Below are positions 45,071-53,672 of a stretch of 64,000 nt of DNA, one piece after another; positions within the stretch are counted from its first letter, which is position 1; the number at the start of each line of letters is the position of its first letter. The position numbers and the translations under genes are program-made. The stretch spans positions 248,001 to 312,000 of the forward strand of contig NZ_QMEK01000004.1 in the NCBI RefSeq assembly GCF_003390845.1, given 5' to 3'. Origin of the DNA: Tropicimonas sp. IMCC34043 (GTDB taxonomy: Bacteria > Pseudomonadota > Alphaproteobacteria > Rhodobacterales > Rhodobacteraceae). The notes beneath the pieces are model-generated. The model was not told the origin of the DNA and made no database searches. It saw only the letters and a program-made list of their open reading frames with translations.

Positions 45071-45769
45071 ATGACCTTCGACCGTTCCATCAAGATCGCG
45101 CCGTCGATCCTTTCCGCCGATTTCGCCAACTTCGGCGCAGAGATCCGTGCCATCGAATCCGAGGGCGCCGACTGGGTGCATGTCGACGTGATGGACGGTC
45201 ATTTCGTGCCGAACCTCACCTTCGGTCCGCCGGCGGTCAAGGCGTTCCGCCCGCATGTGACAACCGTCATGGACGTGCACCTGATGATCGCGCCGGTCGA
45301 TCCCTTTATCGAGGCCTATGCCGAGGCGGGCGCCGACTTCCTGACCGCGCATATCGAGGCGGGCCCGCACATCCACCGCACCTTGCAGGCGATCCGCGGC
45401 GCCGGGATGAAGGCGGGCGTGGCGCTCAACCCCGGAACCGGAATCGCGGACGTGGCCTATCTGCTCGACATGGTCGACCTGATCCTGGTGATGACGGTGA
45501 ACCCAGGCTTCGGCGGGCAGAAGTTCATCCATTCCCAGATCGAGAAGGTGCGCGCACTGCGCGCCATGATCGGCGACCGCCCCGTCCATATCGAGATCGA
45601 CGGCGGCATCACCCCGGAAACCGCCCCGCTGATGGCGGCCGCTGGTGCCGACGTGCTGGTGGCGGGCTCGGCGGTGTTCAAGGGCGGATCGGTCGACAAT
45701 CCCGCGCCCTATGGCCAGAATATCCGGGCGATCCGGGCCGCGGCCGAGGGCGCGCGCGAAACCGCCTGA
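45071..45769 (+). CDS. rpe: Ribulose-phosphate 3-epimerase
   Basis: TIM-barrel enzyme interconverting ribulose 5-phosphate and xylulose 5-phosphate. The 232 residues include IAPSILSADFANFG near the N-terminus, the metal-ligand segment WVHVDVMDGHFVPNLTFGP, DVHLMI, the MTVNPGFGGQKFI loop and IEIDGGITPETA near residue 177. The active-site aspartates and histidines are in place. GAGGGAGAGAGG lies directly before the ATG. Useful for the pentose phosphate pathway and, if present, the Calvin cycle. Confidence 0.96.
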   Translation: MTFDRSIKIAPSILSADFANFGAEIRAIESEGADWVHVDVMDGHFVPNLTFGPPAVKAFRPHVTTVMDVHLMIAPVDPFIEAYAEAGADFLTAHIEAGPHIHRTLQAIRGAGMKAGVALNPGTGIADVAYLLDMVDLILVMTVNPGFGGQKFIHSQIEKVRALRAMIGDRPVHIEIDGGITPETAPLMAAAGADVLVAGSAVFKGGSVDNPAPYGQNIRAIRAAAEGARETA

Positions 45770-45846
45770 ACCGGGCGGACCCGCCTGTTGCTATTCGTCT
45801 ATCTGAATGTGAAACTGCCGCCGAAACGGGGCGGGAGGAACCTCAG

Positions 45847-46764
45847 ATGACACTGACACGACGCCGGATGCTGCAGGCGAGCTTGGCCGGGGCGTTCCTG
45901 CCCCTGGTTCCGCGGTGGGCGCGGGCCGAGATCGCGCTTGGCGACATGCGCATCGACACCCTCAGCGACGGGCACCTCGTGCTGCCGCCTGACTTCATCT
46001 TTGGCCCGATGCCGCAACAGGCGCTGCCCGCGGTGCTGGCCCCATTCCACATCTCGCTCGACACGCCGCTTCTGCCGGACTGCAACCTCACGCTCCTGCG
46101 CCGGGGCGAGGACGTCGTGCTGTTCGACGCCGGGGCCGGGCTGACTTTTCAGGATACGGCCGGAAAACTGCCCGCGGCGCTCGACGCGATCGGGCTTGCC
46201 CCCGAAGAGGTCACCCACGTGATCTTCACCCATGGTCATCCCGATCACCTCTGGGGCGTGCTCGACGATTTCGACGAGCCGTTCTTTGCCAATGCCCAGC
46301 ACATGATGGGCAAGACCGAATGGGATTTCTGGATCGACCCGCAGACGGCGGACCGGATCGACGCGGCGCGGACGACATTCGCCATCGGCGCGCGACGACG
46401 GCTTGAGGCGATGGAAGACGCGATGCTGTTTTTCGCCGACGGGGAGGAGATCCTGCCCGGCGTCGCCGCCCGCATGACCCCGGGTCACACCCCCGGTCAC
46501 ATGTCGTTCGAACTGCGTTCGGGCAGCGAAAGCCTGATGGTGCTGGGCGACGCGATCAGCAATCACCACGTGGCCTTTGCCCGGCCAGACTGGCCTTCGG
46601 GCTCGGATCAGGATACGGCACTGGCGGCCGCGACGCGCGTGGCGTTGTTGGACCAGATTGCAGCCATGCAGATGCCGGTCATCGGCTTTCACCTGCCGGG
46701 CGGCGGTTTGGGCCGTGCGGAGCGGGACGGATCGTCTTATCGTTTTGTCGCGGAAGGGGAGTGA
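45847..46764 (+). CDS. Tat-exported MBL-fold metallo-hydrolase
   Basis: A 305-residue protein with a twin-arginine signal (TRRRMLQASLAGAFLPLVP, cleaved near residue 27) and a metallo-beta-lactamase fold. The zinc site THGHPDHLWG (HxHxDH, ~residue 128), the second histidine near MTPGHTPGHMSF, and the Asp/His segments LGDAISNHH and IGFHLPGGG are present. Substrate is unknown; such secreted members are often called quorum-quenching or sulfatase-like, but nothing here decides. It lies 77 bases after rpe and 27 bases before the thioredoxin-like gene. Confidence 0.87.
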   Translation: MTLTRRRMLQASLAGAFLPLVPRWARAEIALGDMRIDTLSDGHLVLPPDFIFGPMPQQALPAVLAPFHISLDTPLLPDCNLTLLRRGEDVVLFDAGAGLTFQDTAGKLPAALDAIGLAPEEVTHVIFTHGHPDHLWGVLDDFDEPFFANAQHMMGKTEWDFWIDPQTADRIDAARTTFAIGARRRLEAMEDAMLFFADGEEILPGVAARMTPGHTPGHMSFELRSGSESLMVLGDAISNHHVAFARPDWPSGSDQDTALAAATRVALLDQIAAMQMPVIGFHLPGGGLGRAERDGSSYRFVAEGE

Positions 46765-46791
46765 GTCCCCGACTAGAAGAGGAGACGCGCC

Positions 46792-47346
46792 ATGGCCGCC
46801 ATCCCCCCGGTCTGCGACTTTGGCTGGAAGGCCCCGGATTTCACCCTGCCCGGAACCGACGGGCAGGACCATTCGCTGAGCGGCATTGCCGGTCCCCGCG
46901 GCACGCTTGTCATGTTCATCTGCAACCACTGCCCCTATGTGCTGGCGGTGATCGACCGCATCCTGCGCGATGCGCGCGATCTCGAAGCGCTGGGGATCGG
47001 GGTTGCCGCGATCTGTTCGAACGACGCGACGACCCATCCCGACGACAGTTTCGAGAACATGAAGCTTCGGGCCGCCGACTGGGGCATGACCTTCCCCTAT
47101 CTGCGCGACGAGGATCAGTCGGTCGCCCGTGCCTATGACGCCGTCTGCACACCGGATTTCTTCGGCTTCAATGCCGATCTCGCCCTGCAATACCGCGGAC
47201 GGCTCGATGCCTCGCGCAAGCAGACCGGCCCCGAGGACCTTCGCCGCGACCTTTTCGAGGCGATGAAACTCGTCGCCGAAACCGGCCGCGGCCCGGAGGA
47301 GCAAATCCCCTCCATGGGCTGTTCGATCAAATGGAAAGCGGCATGA
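46792..47346 (+). CDS. Thioredoxin-fold protein, AhpC/TSA-like
   Basis: A 184-residue cytosolic protein of the thioredoxin/peroxiredoxin superfamily. The redox-type CNHCPYV sits near residue 44, after APDFTLPGTDGQDHSLSGI; the fold ends with FGFNADLALQYRGRLD and a Lys/Ala tail. Two cysteines in CxxC form imply disulfide exchange rather than a classic peroxidatic Cys alone. GAGGAGA precedes the ATG at 46792. The stop overlaps the gph start by 4 bases, so the two are coupled. Confidence 0.85.
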   Translation: MAAIPPVCDFGWKAPDFTLPGTDGQDHSLSGIAGPRGTLVMFICNHCPYVLAVIDRILRDARDLEALGIGVAAICSNDATTHPDDSFENMKLRAADWGMTFPYLRDEDQSVARAYDAVCTPDFFGFNADLALQYRGRLDASRKQTGPEDLRRDLFEAMKLVAETGRGPEEQIPSMGCSIKWKAA

Positions 47347-48011
47347 ACATAATCTTCGACCTCGACGGAACGCTGATCGACAGCGCCCCCGATATCCAGG
47401 CTGTGGCGGGCGCGATCCTGACCGGGCTCGGCAAGCCGCCGCTGACGCTTGCCGAAACCCGCGACTTCATCGGCGAGGGCGCCAAGGTGCTGGTCAGCCG
47501 CATGATGGCGGCCCGCGGCATTGTCGAGACGCCCGAAATGCACGCCGAGATCTATGGCAATTTCGTCGCCGAATACGAAAATGCTGTCGATCTGGCGGTG
47601 TTCTATCCCGGCGTGCTCGACTCGCTGGCGCTGCTGAAGGATCAGGGCCACCAGCTTGGCCTTTGCACCAACAAGCCCGAAAAGCCGGCGCGCGCCGTGC
47701 TGCGCCACATGGGGCTCGATACCACGTTCGACGCCTTCATCGCCGGCGGCATGGTCCCGGCGGTCAAACCCGACCCGGCGCCGCTGCACGCGGTGATCCG
47801 CGAACTCGGCGGCGGCCCGACGCTTTATGTCGGCGACAGCGGCACCGATGCCCGCACCGCCCGCAACGCCGGCATCCCGTTTGCGCTTTATACCGAAGGC
47901 TATCGCAAGACCCCGGTCGACCAGATCCCGCACGACTGGGCCTTTGACGACTTCGCCAGCCTTCCCGGCATCGTTTTGGCGGCGGGTGCCGGCCGCGCGG
48001 CCGCTCAATGA
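47343..48011 (+). CDS. gph: Phosphoglycolate phosphatase (HAD family)
   Basis: HAD-superfamily phosphatase that hydrolyses 2-phosphoglycolate. The 222 residues have motif I FDLDGTLIDSAPDIQ (nucleophile Asp), motif II GLCTNKPEKP, motif III VKPDPAPL (Lys) and motif IV VGDSGTDARTA. The length and the cap region inserted between motif I and II match Gph. The ATG at 47343 overlaps the upstream stop (ATGA). An ATG at 47331 would add four residues. The end overlaps the next phosphatase by 4 bases. Confidence 0.9.
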   Translation: MNIIFDLDGTLIDSAPDIQAVAGAILTGLGKPPLTLAETRDFIGEGAKVLVSRMMAARGIVETPEMHAEIYGNFVAEYENAVDLAVFYPGVLDSLALLKDQGHQLGLCTNKPEKPARAVLRHMGLDTTFDAFIAGGMVPAVKPDPAPLHAVIRELGGGPTLYVGDSGTDARTARNAGIPFALYTEGYRKTPVDQIPHDWAFDDFASLPGIVLAAGAGRAAAQ

Positions 48012-48739
48012 GGGCTTTCGTCTTCGACGTGGACGGAACGCTGGCCGAGACCGAGGATGCCCATCGGCGCGCCTTCAACGCCGTATTCCGCGACTTCGGG
48101 CTCGACTGGCACTGGGACCTGGAACTGAACCGCGAGTTGCTGGCCGTTTCGGGCGCGATCGAGCGCATGTCGGCCTTCCAGCAGCGCCTGCCCGATGCGG
48201 CCCGGGTCGATCAATCGACGCTCGAGGCGATGCAGCGCGCAAAGCGCGATGTCTATCGGGAGATGATCGCCGACGGCTCTCTGGCCCCGCGGCCCGGCGT
48301 GCTGCAGCTTTTGGGCGAAGCGCGGGCCGAAGGTATCGCGCTTGCCATAGCAACCGCGTCCGGTCGCGAAAGCCTTGCGGCGCTGTTTGCCGGCACGTTC
48401 CGGCAGCCGGTCGAGACATTGTTCGACGTCGTGGTCACGGCCGAGGACGTGCGCACCAAGAAGCCCGACCCCGAGGTCTATCTTGTCGCGCTCGACCGCC
48501 TCGGTCTGTCCGCACCCGAGGCGCTGGTTTTCGAGGATTCGCCCGTGGGCTATCGCGCGGCGCGGGCAGCAGGCCTTTCGGTGGTGGTCACTCCCTCGGA
48601 ATTCGGCCCCCATGACGCGGATTTCAGCGAGGCGACGGTCGTCCCCTCGCTTGCGCCCGAAAACTGGCCGCGCTTCGGCTTTCACCCCCGGACCGCTGCG
48701 CCAGAGGCACTGCGGTCCGAATCTCTCGATCAGAAATAG
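48008..48739 (+). CDS. CbbY-like HAD phosphatase
   Basis: HAD phosphatase of 243 residues resembling CbbY, which removes the Rubisco inhibitor xylulose-1,5-bisphosphate. FDVDGTLAETEDAHRRAFN at the N-terminus carries the nucleophile; the segment DFGLDWHWDLELNRELL and KKPDPEVYLVAL fit the CbbY cap and motif III, and LVFEDSPVGYRAA is motif IV. The start overlaps gph by 4 bases. Function as CbbY is plausible but no cbbLS genes are in the window, so a general sugar-phosphatase is also possible. The 3' end overlaps the convergent YbaY-META gene by 10 bases. Confidence 0.82.
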   Translation: MRAFVFDVDGTLAETEDAHRRAFNAVFRDFGLDWHWDLELNRELLAVSGAIERMSAFQQRLPDAARVDQSTLEAMQRAKRDVYREMIADGSLAPRPGVLQLLGEARAEGIALAIATASGRESLAALFAGTFRQPVETLFDVVVTAEDVRTKKPDPEVYLVALDRLGLSAPEALVFEDSPVGYRAARAAGLSVVVTPSEFGPHDADFSEATVVPSLAPENWPRFGFHPRTAAPEALRSESLDQK

Positions 48740-49491
48740 ATCGCCTGGAACTCGGCCAGTTCGGTGCCGGCATCGTCGAGCAACCACATCGACTCGCCCG
48801 CGATCTTCCAGCCGGTTGCCTGGCCCAGCACCTGCTGTAGCGCCTGTTCCATCTCGTCGAGCGGCGGCTGGCAGGCCATCAGCGTCGTCGGGCCGGGCAG
48901 GAAGGCGATCGAGTCGTCCTCCAGCGTCACTGCGCCGCTCATCATGTTGCAGCCGACTGTCGCGCTATATCTGGGGCCGTCCTCGCTCAGCGTGACGTGG
49001 GGCTCGCGCATGTCGTCGATCACCGGCACAGGCTCGCCCATCATGGTGACCATCTTCCAGTAGGTTTCCAGCAATGCGGCATCTGGCACCGCCGGCTGCG
49101 GCTCGTCCTGATCGACCATCTTCAACACCATGTCTGCGGTCTCGCCTGCGCCACGGGTCAGCACCGGATAGTTGGTGTCCGTCGTCATCAACAGCCGGTC
49201 GCCCTGACGGATCGTGGCGCGCAGCGAAAAGCTGTGCGTCGGGTCGATCGTTGCCGGGTCATAGTCGAACTTGAAGTCATAGGGCGGGGCGCCGGGGTCT
49301 TCCATGGTCAGCGTGGCGATTCGTTCCGCGGGCGCATCGGCAAGCGAGGTATCTTCCAGCACGACCTCGAGCGTGCTGTCCGGCGGCAACAGCATCCGCT
49401 GCAGATAGGTGACCGTTCCGGTCAGCGTATCGGCGGCGGCCAGGGTTGGCATCAGGCAAAGCGCCAGGGCGGAAAGCAGGAAACGGTGCAT
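48730..49491 (-). CDS. Secreted YbaY-META (HslJ-type) two-domain protein
   Basis: A 253-residue exported protein: signal peptide (MHRFLLSALALCLMPTLAAA), a YbaY-like beta domain (residues ~22-130, TGTVTYLQRMLLPPDSTLEV) and a META/HslJ domain (LLETYWKMVTMMGEPVPVID, RYSATVGCNMMSG, LPGPTTLMACQPPLDEMEQAL). META domains are associated with heat- and novobiocin-response in E. coli; the role here is unknown. The ATG at 49491 has GGAGG 5-6 bases upstream. No lipobox Cys is visible, unlike YbaY lipoproteins. Confidence 0.8.
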   Translation of the reverse strand: MHRFLLSALALCLMPTLAAADTLTGTVTYLQRMLLPPDSTLEVVLEDTSLADAPAERIATLTMEDPGAPPYDFKFDYDPATIDPTHSFSLRATIRQGDRLLMTTDTNYPVLTRGAGETADMVLKMVDQDEPQPAVPDAALLETYWKMVTMMGEPVPVIDDMREPHVTLSEDGPRYSATVGCNMMSGAVTLEDDSIAFLPGPTTLMACQPPLDEMEQALQQVLGQATGWKIAGESMWLLDDAGTELAEFQAIYF

Positions 49492-49609
49492 GAATGTCCT
49501 CCGGTCGGTCCCGCCGCCCGTTCGCGGGACGGCATCGTCGCCGACAGAGTAGCGGCCCGTCCGCGAGGGTGCGATGGGAAAAGCGCGGCCCTTGCCCGTC
49601 TGGGGCGGC

Positions 49610-50050
49610 TCAGACCGGCTCGATCTGCAACAATTGCGTGAGCCCGGAATTGTCCTTGACCAGATCCGCCAGGGTGACCTTGTCAAGCGCCTGATAGAAG
49701 GCCTCGAGCGCGACCGAAAGCTGGCCGCGCAACCGGCAGCTCGAGGTCAGGGGGCAGTGGTTGTCGGTTCCGGCAAAACACTCGGCAAAGGGCACGCCGC
49801 CTTCGAACACCCGAAAAACCTGACCCACGTTCAGCGATTCGGGTGCCATCTTCAGCCGGATGCCGCCATTTCGGCCGCGCGCGGTTTCGATGAACCCGGT
49901 CTGGCCGAGCATGTTGATGACCACGCCCAGATGATTTTCCGAAGAGTTGCAAGCCTCGGCGATCTCGGCCTTGCGTACTGTACGGTCGGCATTGACTGCA
50001 CAGAACATCAATGCCCGCATCGCCAGGTTGGTGCGTACCGTCAAACGCAT
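49610..50050 (-). CDS. Rrf2-family iron-sulfur regulator, NsrR-like
   Basis: A 146-residue winged-helix repressor with cluster-ligand cysteines Cys91, Cys99 and Cys105 in ECFAGTDNHCPLTSSC; three cysteines with such spacing are typical of NO-sensing NsrR. The HTH region includes IAEACNSSENHLGVVINMLG. The ATG at 50050 has AAGGA about 10 bases upstream; a GTG 9 bases earlier lies too close to that site. It is transcribed away from cydD, and the shared 100-base region holds an FNR-type box, implying control of cytochrome bd by NO and oxygen. Confidence 0.87.
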   Translation of the reverse strand: MRLTVRTNLAMRALMFCAVNADRTVRKAEIAEACNSSENHLGVVINMLGQTGFIETARGRNGGIRLKMAPESLNVGQVFRVFEGGVPFAECFAGTDNHCPLTSSCRLRGQLSVALEAFYQALDKVTLADLVKDNSGLTQLLQIEPV

Positions 50051-50107
50051 ATCGGCCACATCCTTTTTCAGTACCAGATTTTCTATGCAGAATTTACCCG
50101 CGGCACT

Positions 50108-50121
50108 TTGATTCAGATCAC
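50108..50121 (+). promoter_or_regulatory. FNR/FnrL-type box before cydD
   Basis: TTGAT-TCAG-ATCAC matches the TTGAT-N4-ATCAA consensus at nine of ten positions. It lies 45-58 bases upstream of the cydD ATG, in the region shared with the divergent Rrf2 gene. Confidence 0.65.
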
Positions 50122-50165
50122 AATAGACGAATCGCGCCTAGATTAAACGTATCGTGAACATATCA

Positions 50166-51893
50166 ATGGATGAACAGGTGACCGACAAGCACCCCGACGC
50201 GGTGATGCTCCGGCTTGCGCAGGCGATTGCCCCGGTCGCGGCCGAGTTGCGCCGCGCCGCTGCCGTGTCGGCGGTTGCGGCGCTGCTGTGGCTGCCGCAG
50301 GCGGGATGTGTCGCCTGGCTGCTTGGGGCGCTGCTGGCAGGGACCGCCGGGCCATGGGACGGCGCCGTTGCCGCCGCGGGTTTTGCCGGGGTCGGGCTTG
50401 CCCGGATCCTGTTGCAATTCGACGTCGACCGCAGGCTTGCGCAGGCGGCCGACCTTGTGCTGGCGCGCGAACGCGCGGCGCTGGTCGCCCGCGCCGGCCG
50501 GCAGGCGCCGATGGCGGCAGGCCCCGGCTCGGCCGATCTGGCGGCGCTCGCGGTCGAGAAAACCGAACTGCTGCGCCCCTATATCACCCGCTATCAGCCT
50601 GCCTTCCTGCGCACCGCGGTGGTGCCGCTGGTCATTCTGGCGGTCGCTGCCTGGAAATCCTGGGTTGTGGCGGCGATCCTGCTGGTCTCGGGCCCGCTGA
50701 TCCCGGTGTTCATGGCGCTTGTGGGCATGGCCGCGCAGCAGGCCAGCGAACGGCAGATGGACGAGATCGGCAGCCTGAACGACCTGCTGCTGGAGCGGCT
50801 GCAGGCGCTGGTCGACATCCGTCTGCTTGATGCATCGAGCCGTGTCGCGGCGCAGTTCAGTGACCGGGCCGAGGCGCTGCGGACCCGCACCATGGCAGTG
50901 TTGCGGGTCGCCTTCCTGTCTTCGGCGGTGCTGGAGCTGTTTGCCGCGATCGGGGTTGCCATGGTCGCGGTCTATGTCGGTTTTGCGTTGCTCGGCATTT
51001 TGCGCTTTGGCGCCTGGGGCACGCCGCTGACCCCGGCCGAGGGGGTGTTTCTGCTGCTGCTGGCGCCCGAGTTCTTTCAGCCGCTGCGCGATCTGGCCGC
51101 CGCCTGGCACGACAAGGCCGCGGCGACCGCGGTGGCCCGCGATCTAGCCCGTGCCGAGGCCGCAGACCAGATCCCGCTGGTCGGCACCGGCGGCGGCGCG
51201 GTCGCACTGGCGGGGCCAGCCTCGATCCGCCTCAGCGGGGTCGCGGCCGAGCTTGCCGCCGGCCGCAGCGTCGGGTTTCCCGATTTTGCCATCTACGCCG
51301 GTGAGTGCGTCGCCATCACAGGGCCCAGCGGGCGCGGCAAGTCCGTCTTGCTGGCGCTGATCGCCGGGCTCTGGCCGGCGGCAAGGGGGCAGATTGTCGT
51401 GGCCGGGCAGGGGCTGTCGCCCGACACGGCCGATGCCTGGCGCCACCGTATCGGCTGGATCCCGCAGGCGCCGCATTTCGCGGCGACGTCGCTGCGAGCC
51501 AACCTGCGGCAGGCCGCCCCCGGCGCCAGCGAGGCCGAGATCGTCGCGGCCCTGCGTCTGGCGCGGGCCGACGAGGTCGTGGCGCGGCTGCCGCGTGGCC
51601 TGCTGACCCGGCTTGGCGATACCGGCGCGGGGGTTTCGGGCGGCGAGGCGCGACGGTTGATGATTGCCCGCGCAGCCCTTGCCCGCGTGGACGTGATCCT
51701 TGCCGATGAACCCACCGCCAACCTTGATGCGACGACCGCGGGCGCGGTGACGGCAGGGCTGCTGCAGCTTGCCCGGGGCGGGGCGACGCTGATCGTTGCC
51801 ACCCATGACGACATCCTCGCGGCCCGGATGGACCGCCGGATCGACCTTGGCCCCGCGTTGGACACTGGCCCTGTGCCGGGAGGGGCCGCATGA
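50166..51893 (+). CDS. cydD: Cytochrome bd assembly ABC transporter subunit CydD
   Basis: Half of the heterodimeric ABC exporter of cysteine/glutathione needed to assemble cytochrome bd. About 575 residues: six membrane helices, then the ATPase with Walker A GPSGRGKSVLL (~residue 386), signature VSGGEARRL and Walker B VILADEPTANLD. The chosen ATG is at 50166; GTG at 50154 would add four residues (Met-Asn-Ile-Ser). No Shine-Dalgarno is visible. The stop overlaps cydC by 4 bases. The FNR-type box lies just upstream. Confidence 0.93.
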   Translation: MDEQVTDKHPDAVMLRLAQAIAPVAAELRRAAAVSAVAALLWLPQAGCVAWLLGALLAGTAGPWDGAVAAAGFAGVGLARILLQFDVDRRLAQAADLVLARERAALVARAGRQAPMAAGPGSADLAALAVEKTELLRPYITRYQPAFLRTAVVPLVILAVAAWKSWVVAAILLVSGPLIPVFMALVGMAAQQASERQMDEIGSLNDLLLERLQALVDIRLLDASSRVAAQFSDRAEALRTRTMAVLRVAFLSSAVLELFAAIGVAMVAVYVGFALLGILRFGAWGTPLTPAEGVFLLLLAPEFFQPLRDLAAAWHDKAAATAVARDLARAEAADQIPLVGTGGGAVALAGPASIRLSGVAAELAAGRSVGFPDFAIYAGECVAITGPSGRGKSVLLALIAGLWPAARGQIVVAGQGLSPDTADAWRHRIGWIPQAPHFAATSLRANLRQAAPGASEAEIVAALRLARADEVVARLPRGLLTRLGDTGAGVSGGEARRLMIARAALARVDVILADEPTANLDATTAGAVTAGLLQLARGGATLIVATHDDILAARMDRRIDLGPALDTGPVPGGAA

Positions 51894-53536
51894 GACCGCT
51901 TGCCGTCATCGCAGGACTTGTTGTGCGCGGGGAACGCTGGGCGCTCGCGCGCGGCATCGCCCTTTCGGTCGCGGTTCTGGTTGCGGGCGTGGCCCTGCTG
52001 GGGCTGTCGGGCTGGTTCATCGTCGCGGCGGGGGCGGCGGGGCTGGCGGGGGCGGGCGTCGCCTTCGACGTGTTCCGGCCGAGTGCCGCGGTTCGCTTCC
52101 TGGCGCTCGGCCGCACCGCTGCGCGGTATGGCGAACGTCTGCTGACCCACGATGCCACGCTGAAGGCGCTGGCGCTGCTGCGGGTGCGGCTGTTGCAGGG
52201 CATGGCCGCCGCGCCCTTTGCGACGATGAGCCGGTTTCGCGCCGGACAGATGCTGAACCGGATCACTGCCGATGTGGACGGGCTCGACGGTATTGTACTG
52301 CGGCTGCTGATCCCCGGGCTTGCCGGTGTCGCGGTGTTCGCCGGGGCGCTCTGGCTGCTCTCGGTGCTGGTGGCGCCCTGGCTTGCTGTCTGGTCGGTGC
52401 TGTCGCTGGCGCTCGGGTCGGGCGCGGCCCTGATCTGGTCGTCGCGGCGGTCGCATCGCCCCTCGCGGATGGCCAGCGCCGCAGCGCAGGCATTTCGCAC
52501 CCGGTTGATCGACCATCTGCGCGGCCGCGCGATCCTCGCCATGGACGGGGCGCTCATTCGCTCGCAAGCGGCGGTTCTTGACGCCGACGCCCGCGGCAGG
52601 GCCGAGGCGCTGGAACTTGCCCGGATCGACCGCGCTTCGGGCGCGATGCTGACCGCCGCGGCAACCGTTGCCGCCGCCGGGGCGCTGGTGATCGGGGCCG
52701 AACTGGTGCGGCGCGGCGCGATTGTGCCGGCGCTGGCAGGGCTTGGCTTTTTTGCCACGCTGGCGCTGGCCGAGACCCTCGCGCCGCTGCGCCGGGGCAT
52801 GGCCGAACTCGGCGCCATGCGCGACTCGGCACGCCGGGTGATCCGCTGGCTGGCGCCGGCCGCTGCAACATCGCCGGGCGACATGGTCGTTCCGCCGGGC
52901 GAGGGGATCACATTTCAGGCGGTCGCAGCCTGCTTTCCCGGGGCGCCGGAACCGTTCTTGCGTGACGTCAGCTTTTCCGTGGCTCCGGGCGAGATTCTGG
53001 CGCTGGAGGGTCGTAGCGGGGCGGGGAAAAGCACGCTTCTGAACATCGCGGCGGGCCTGATCCCGGCCGCTGGCGGGCGGGTCCTGATCGCCGGCCTGCC
53101 GATTGACGACTGGGCGGAGGCCGCGCTGAGGTCGCATCTGGGGTATTTGCCGCAGCGCAGCGCGCTGATCGGTGGTAGCATTGCCGAGAACCTGCGCCTT
53201 GCTGTGCCGGAAGCCGATGATGCCGCGCTGTCGCAGGTGCTCGACCGGGTCGCGCTTGGCGGGGTCGTGGAAGCGATGGGTGGGCTTGGCGCAAGACTCG
53301 GCGAGGGCGGCAGGGGCCTGTCGGGTGGCGAGGCGCGGCGTCTTGCGCTGGCACGTGTCCTGCTGCGTGCGCCCGCGGTTCTGCTGCTCGATGAGCCGAC
53401 AGAGGGGCTCGACCGGGACACGGCGCTGCGGGTGCTATCGGGGATCCGCGCCGCCTGCCCACGGGCTGCGATCCTGCTGGCCGCGCATCGTGGCGTCGAA
53501 CGGGACTGGGTGGAGCGCAGGCTCACGGTGACGTGA
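51890..53536 (+). CDS. cydC: Cytochrome bd assembly ABC transporter subunit CydC
   Basis: Partner of CydD. The 548 residues have the membrane domain (segment GRTAARYGERLLTHDATLKALALL is typical of CydC; shown as GRTAARYGERLLTHD) and an ATPase with Walker A GRSGAGKSTLLNIAAG (~residue 373), signature LSGGEARRLALARVLL and Walker B VLLLDEPTEGLD. The start overlaps the cydD stop by 4 bases, so the two subunits are made together. cydA follows 136 bases later, behind a second FNR-type box. Confidence 0.93.
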   Translation: MRPLAVIAGLVVRGERWALARGIALSVAVLVAGVALLGLSGWFIVAAGAAGLAGAGVAFDVFRPSAAVRFLALGRTAARYGERLLTHDATLKALALLRVRLLQGMAAAPFATMSRFRAGQMLNRITADVDGLDGIVLRLLIPGLAGVAVFAGALWLLSVLVAPWLAVWSVLSLALGSGAALIWSSRRSHRPSRMASAAAQAFRTRLIDHLRGRAILAMDGALIRSQAAVLDADARGRAEALELARIDRASGAMLTAAATVAAAGALVIGAELVRRGAIVPALAGLGFFATLALAETLAPLRRGMAELGAMRDSARRVIRWLAPAAATSPGDMVVPPGEGITFQAVAACFPGAPEPFLRDVSFSVAPGEILALEGRSGAGKSTLLNIAAGLIPAAGGRVLIAGLPIDDWAEAALRSHLGYLPQRSALIGGSIAENLRLAVPEADDAALSQVLDRVALGGVVEAMGGLGARLGEGGRGLSGGEARRLALARVLLRAPAVLLLDEPTEGLDRDTALRVLSGIRAACPRAAILLAAHRGVERDWVERRLTVT

Positions 53537-53568
53537 AGAATAAAATGTGTATCTGCCGTACTCCTTTA

Positions 53569-53582
53569 TTGATCTGTGTCAA
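53569..53582 (+). promoter_or_regulatory. FNR/FnrL-type box before cydA
   Basis: TTGAT-CTGT-GTCAA matches TTGAT-N4-ATCAA at nine of ten positions. It lies in the 136-base gap between cydC and cydA, about 90 bases before the cydA ATG, implying a second oxygen-controlled promoter. Confidence 0.65.
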
Positions 53583-53672
53583 TGCAGGGCTATGCCGACG
53601 AATGTCAAAGCCCGAACAGCGTGGATTTTGGAACGATTCTCAAAACCGCTGATAACCTAACGGAGGCAAACC

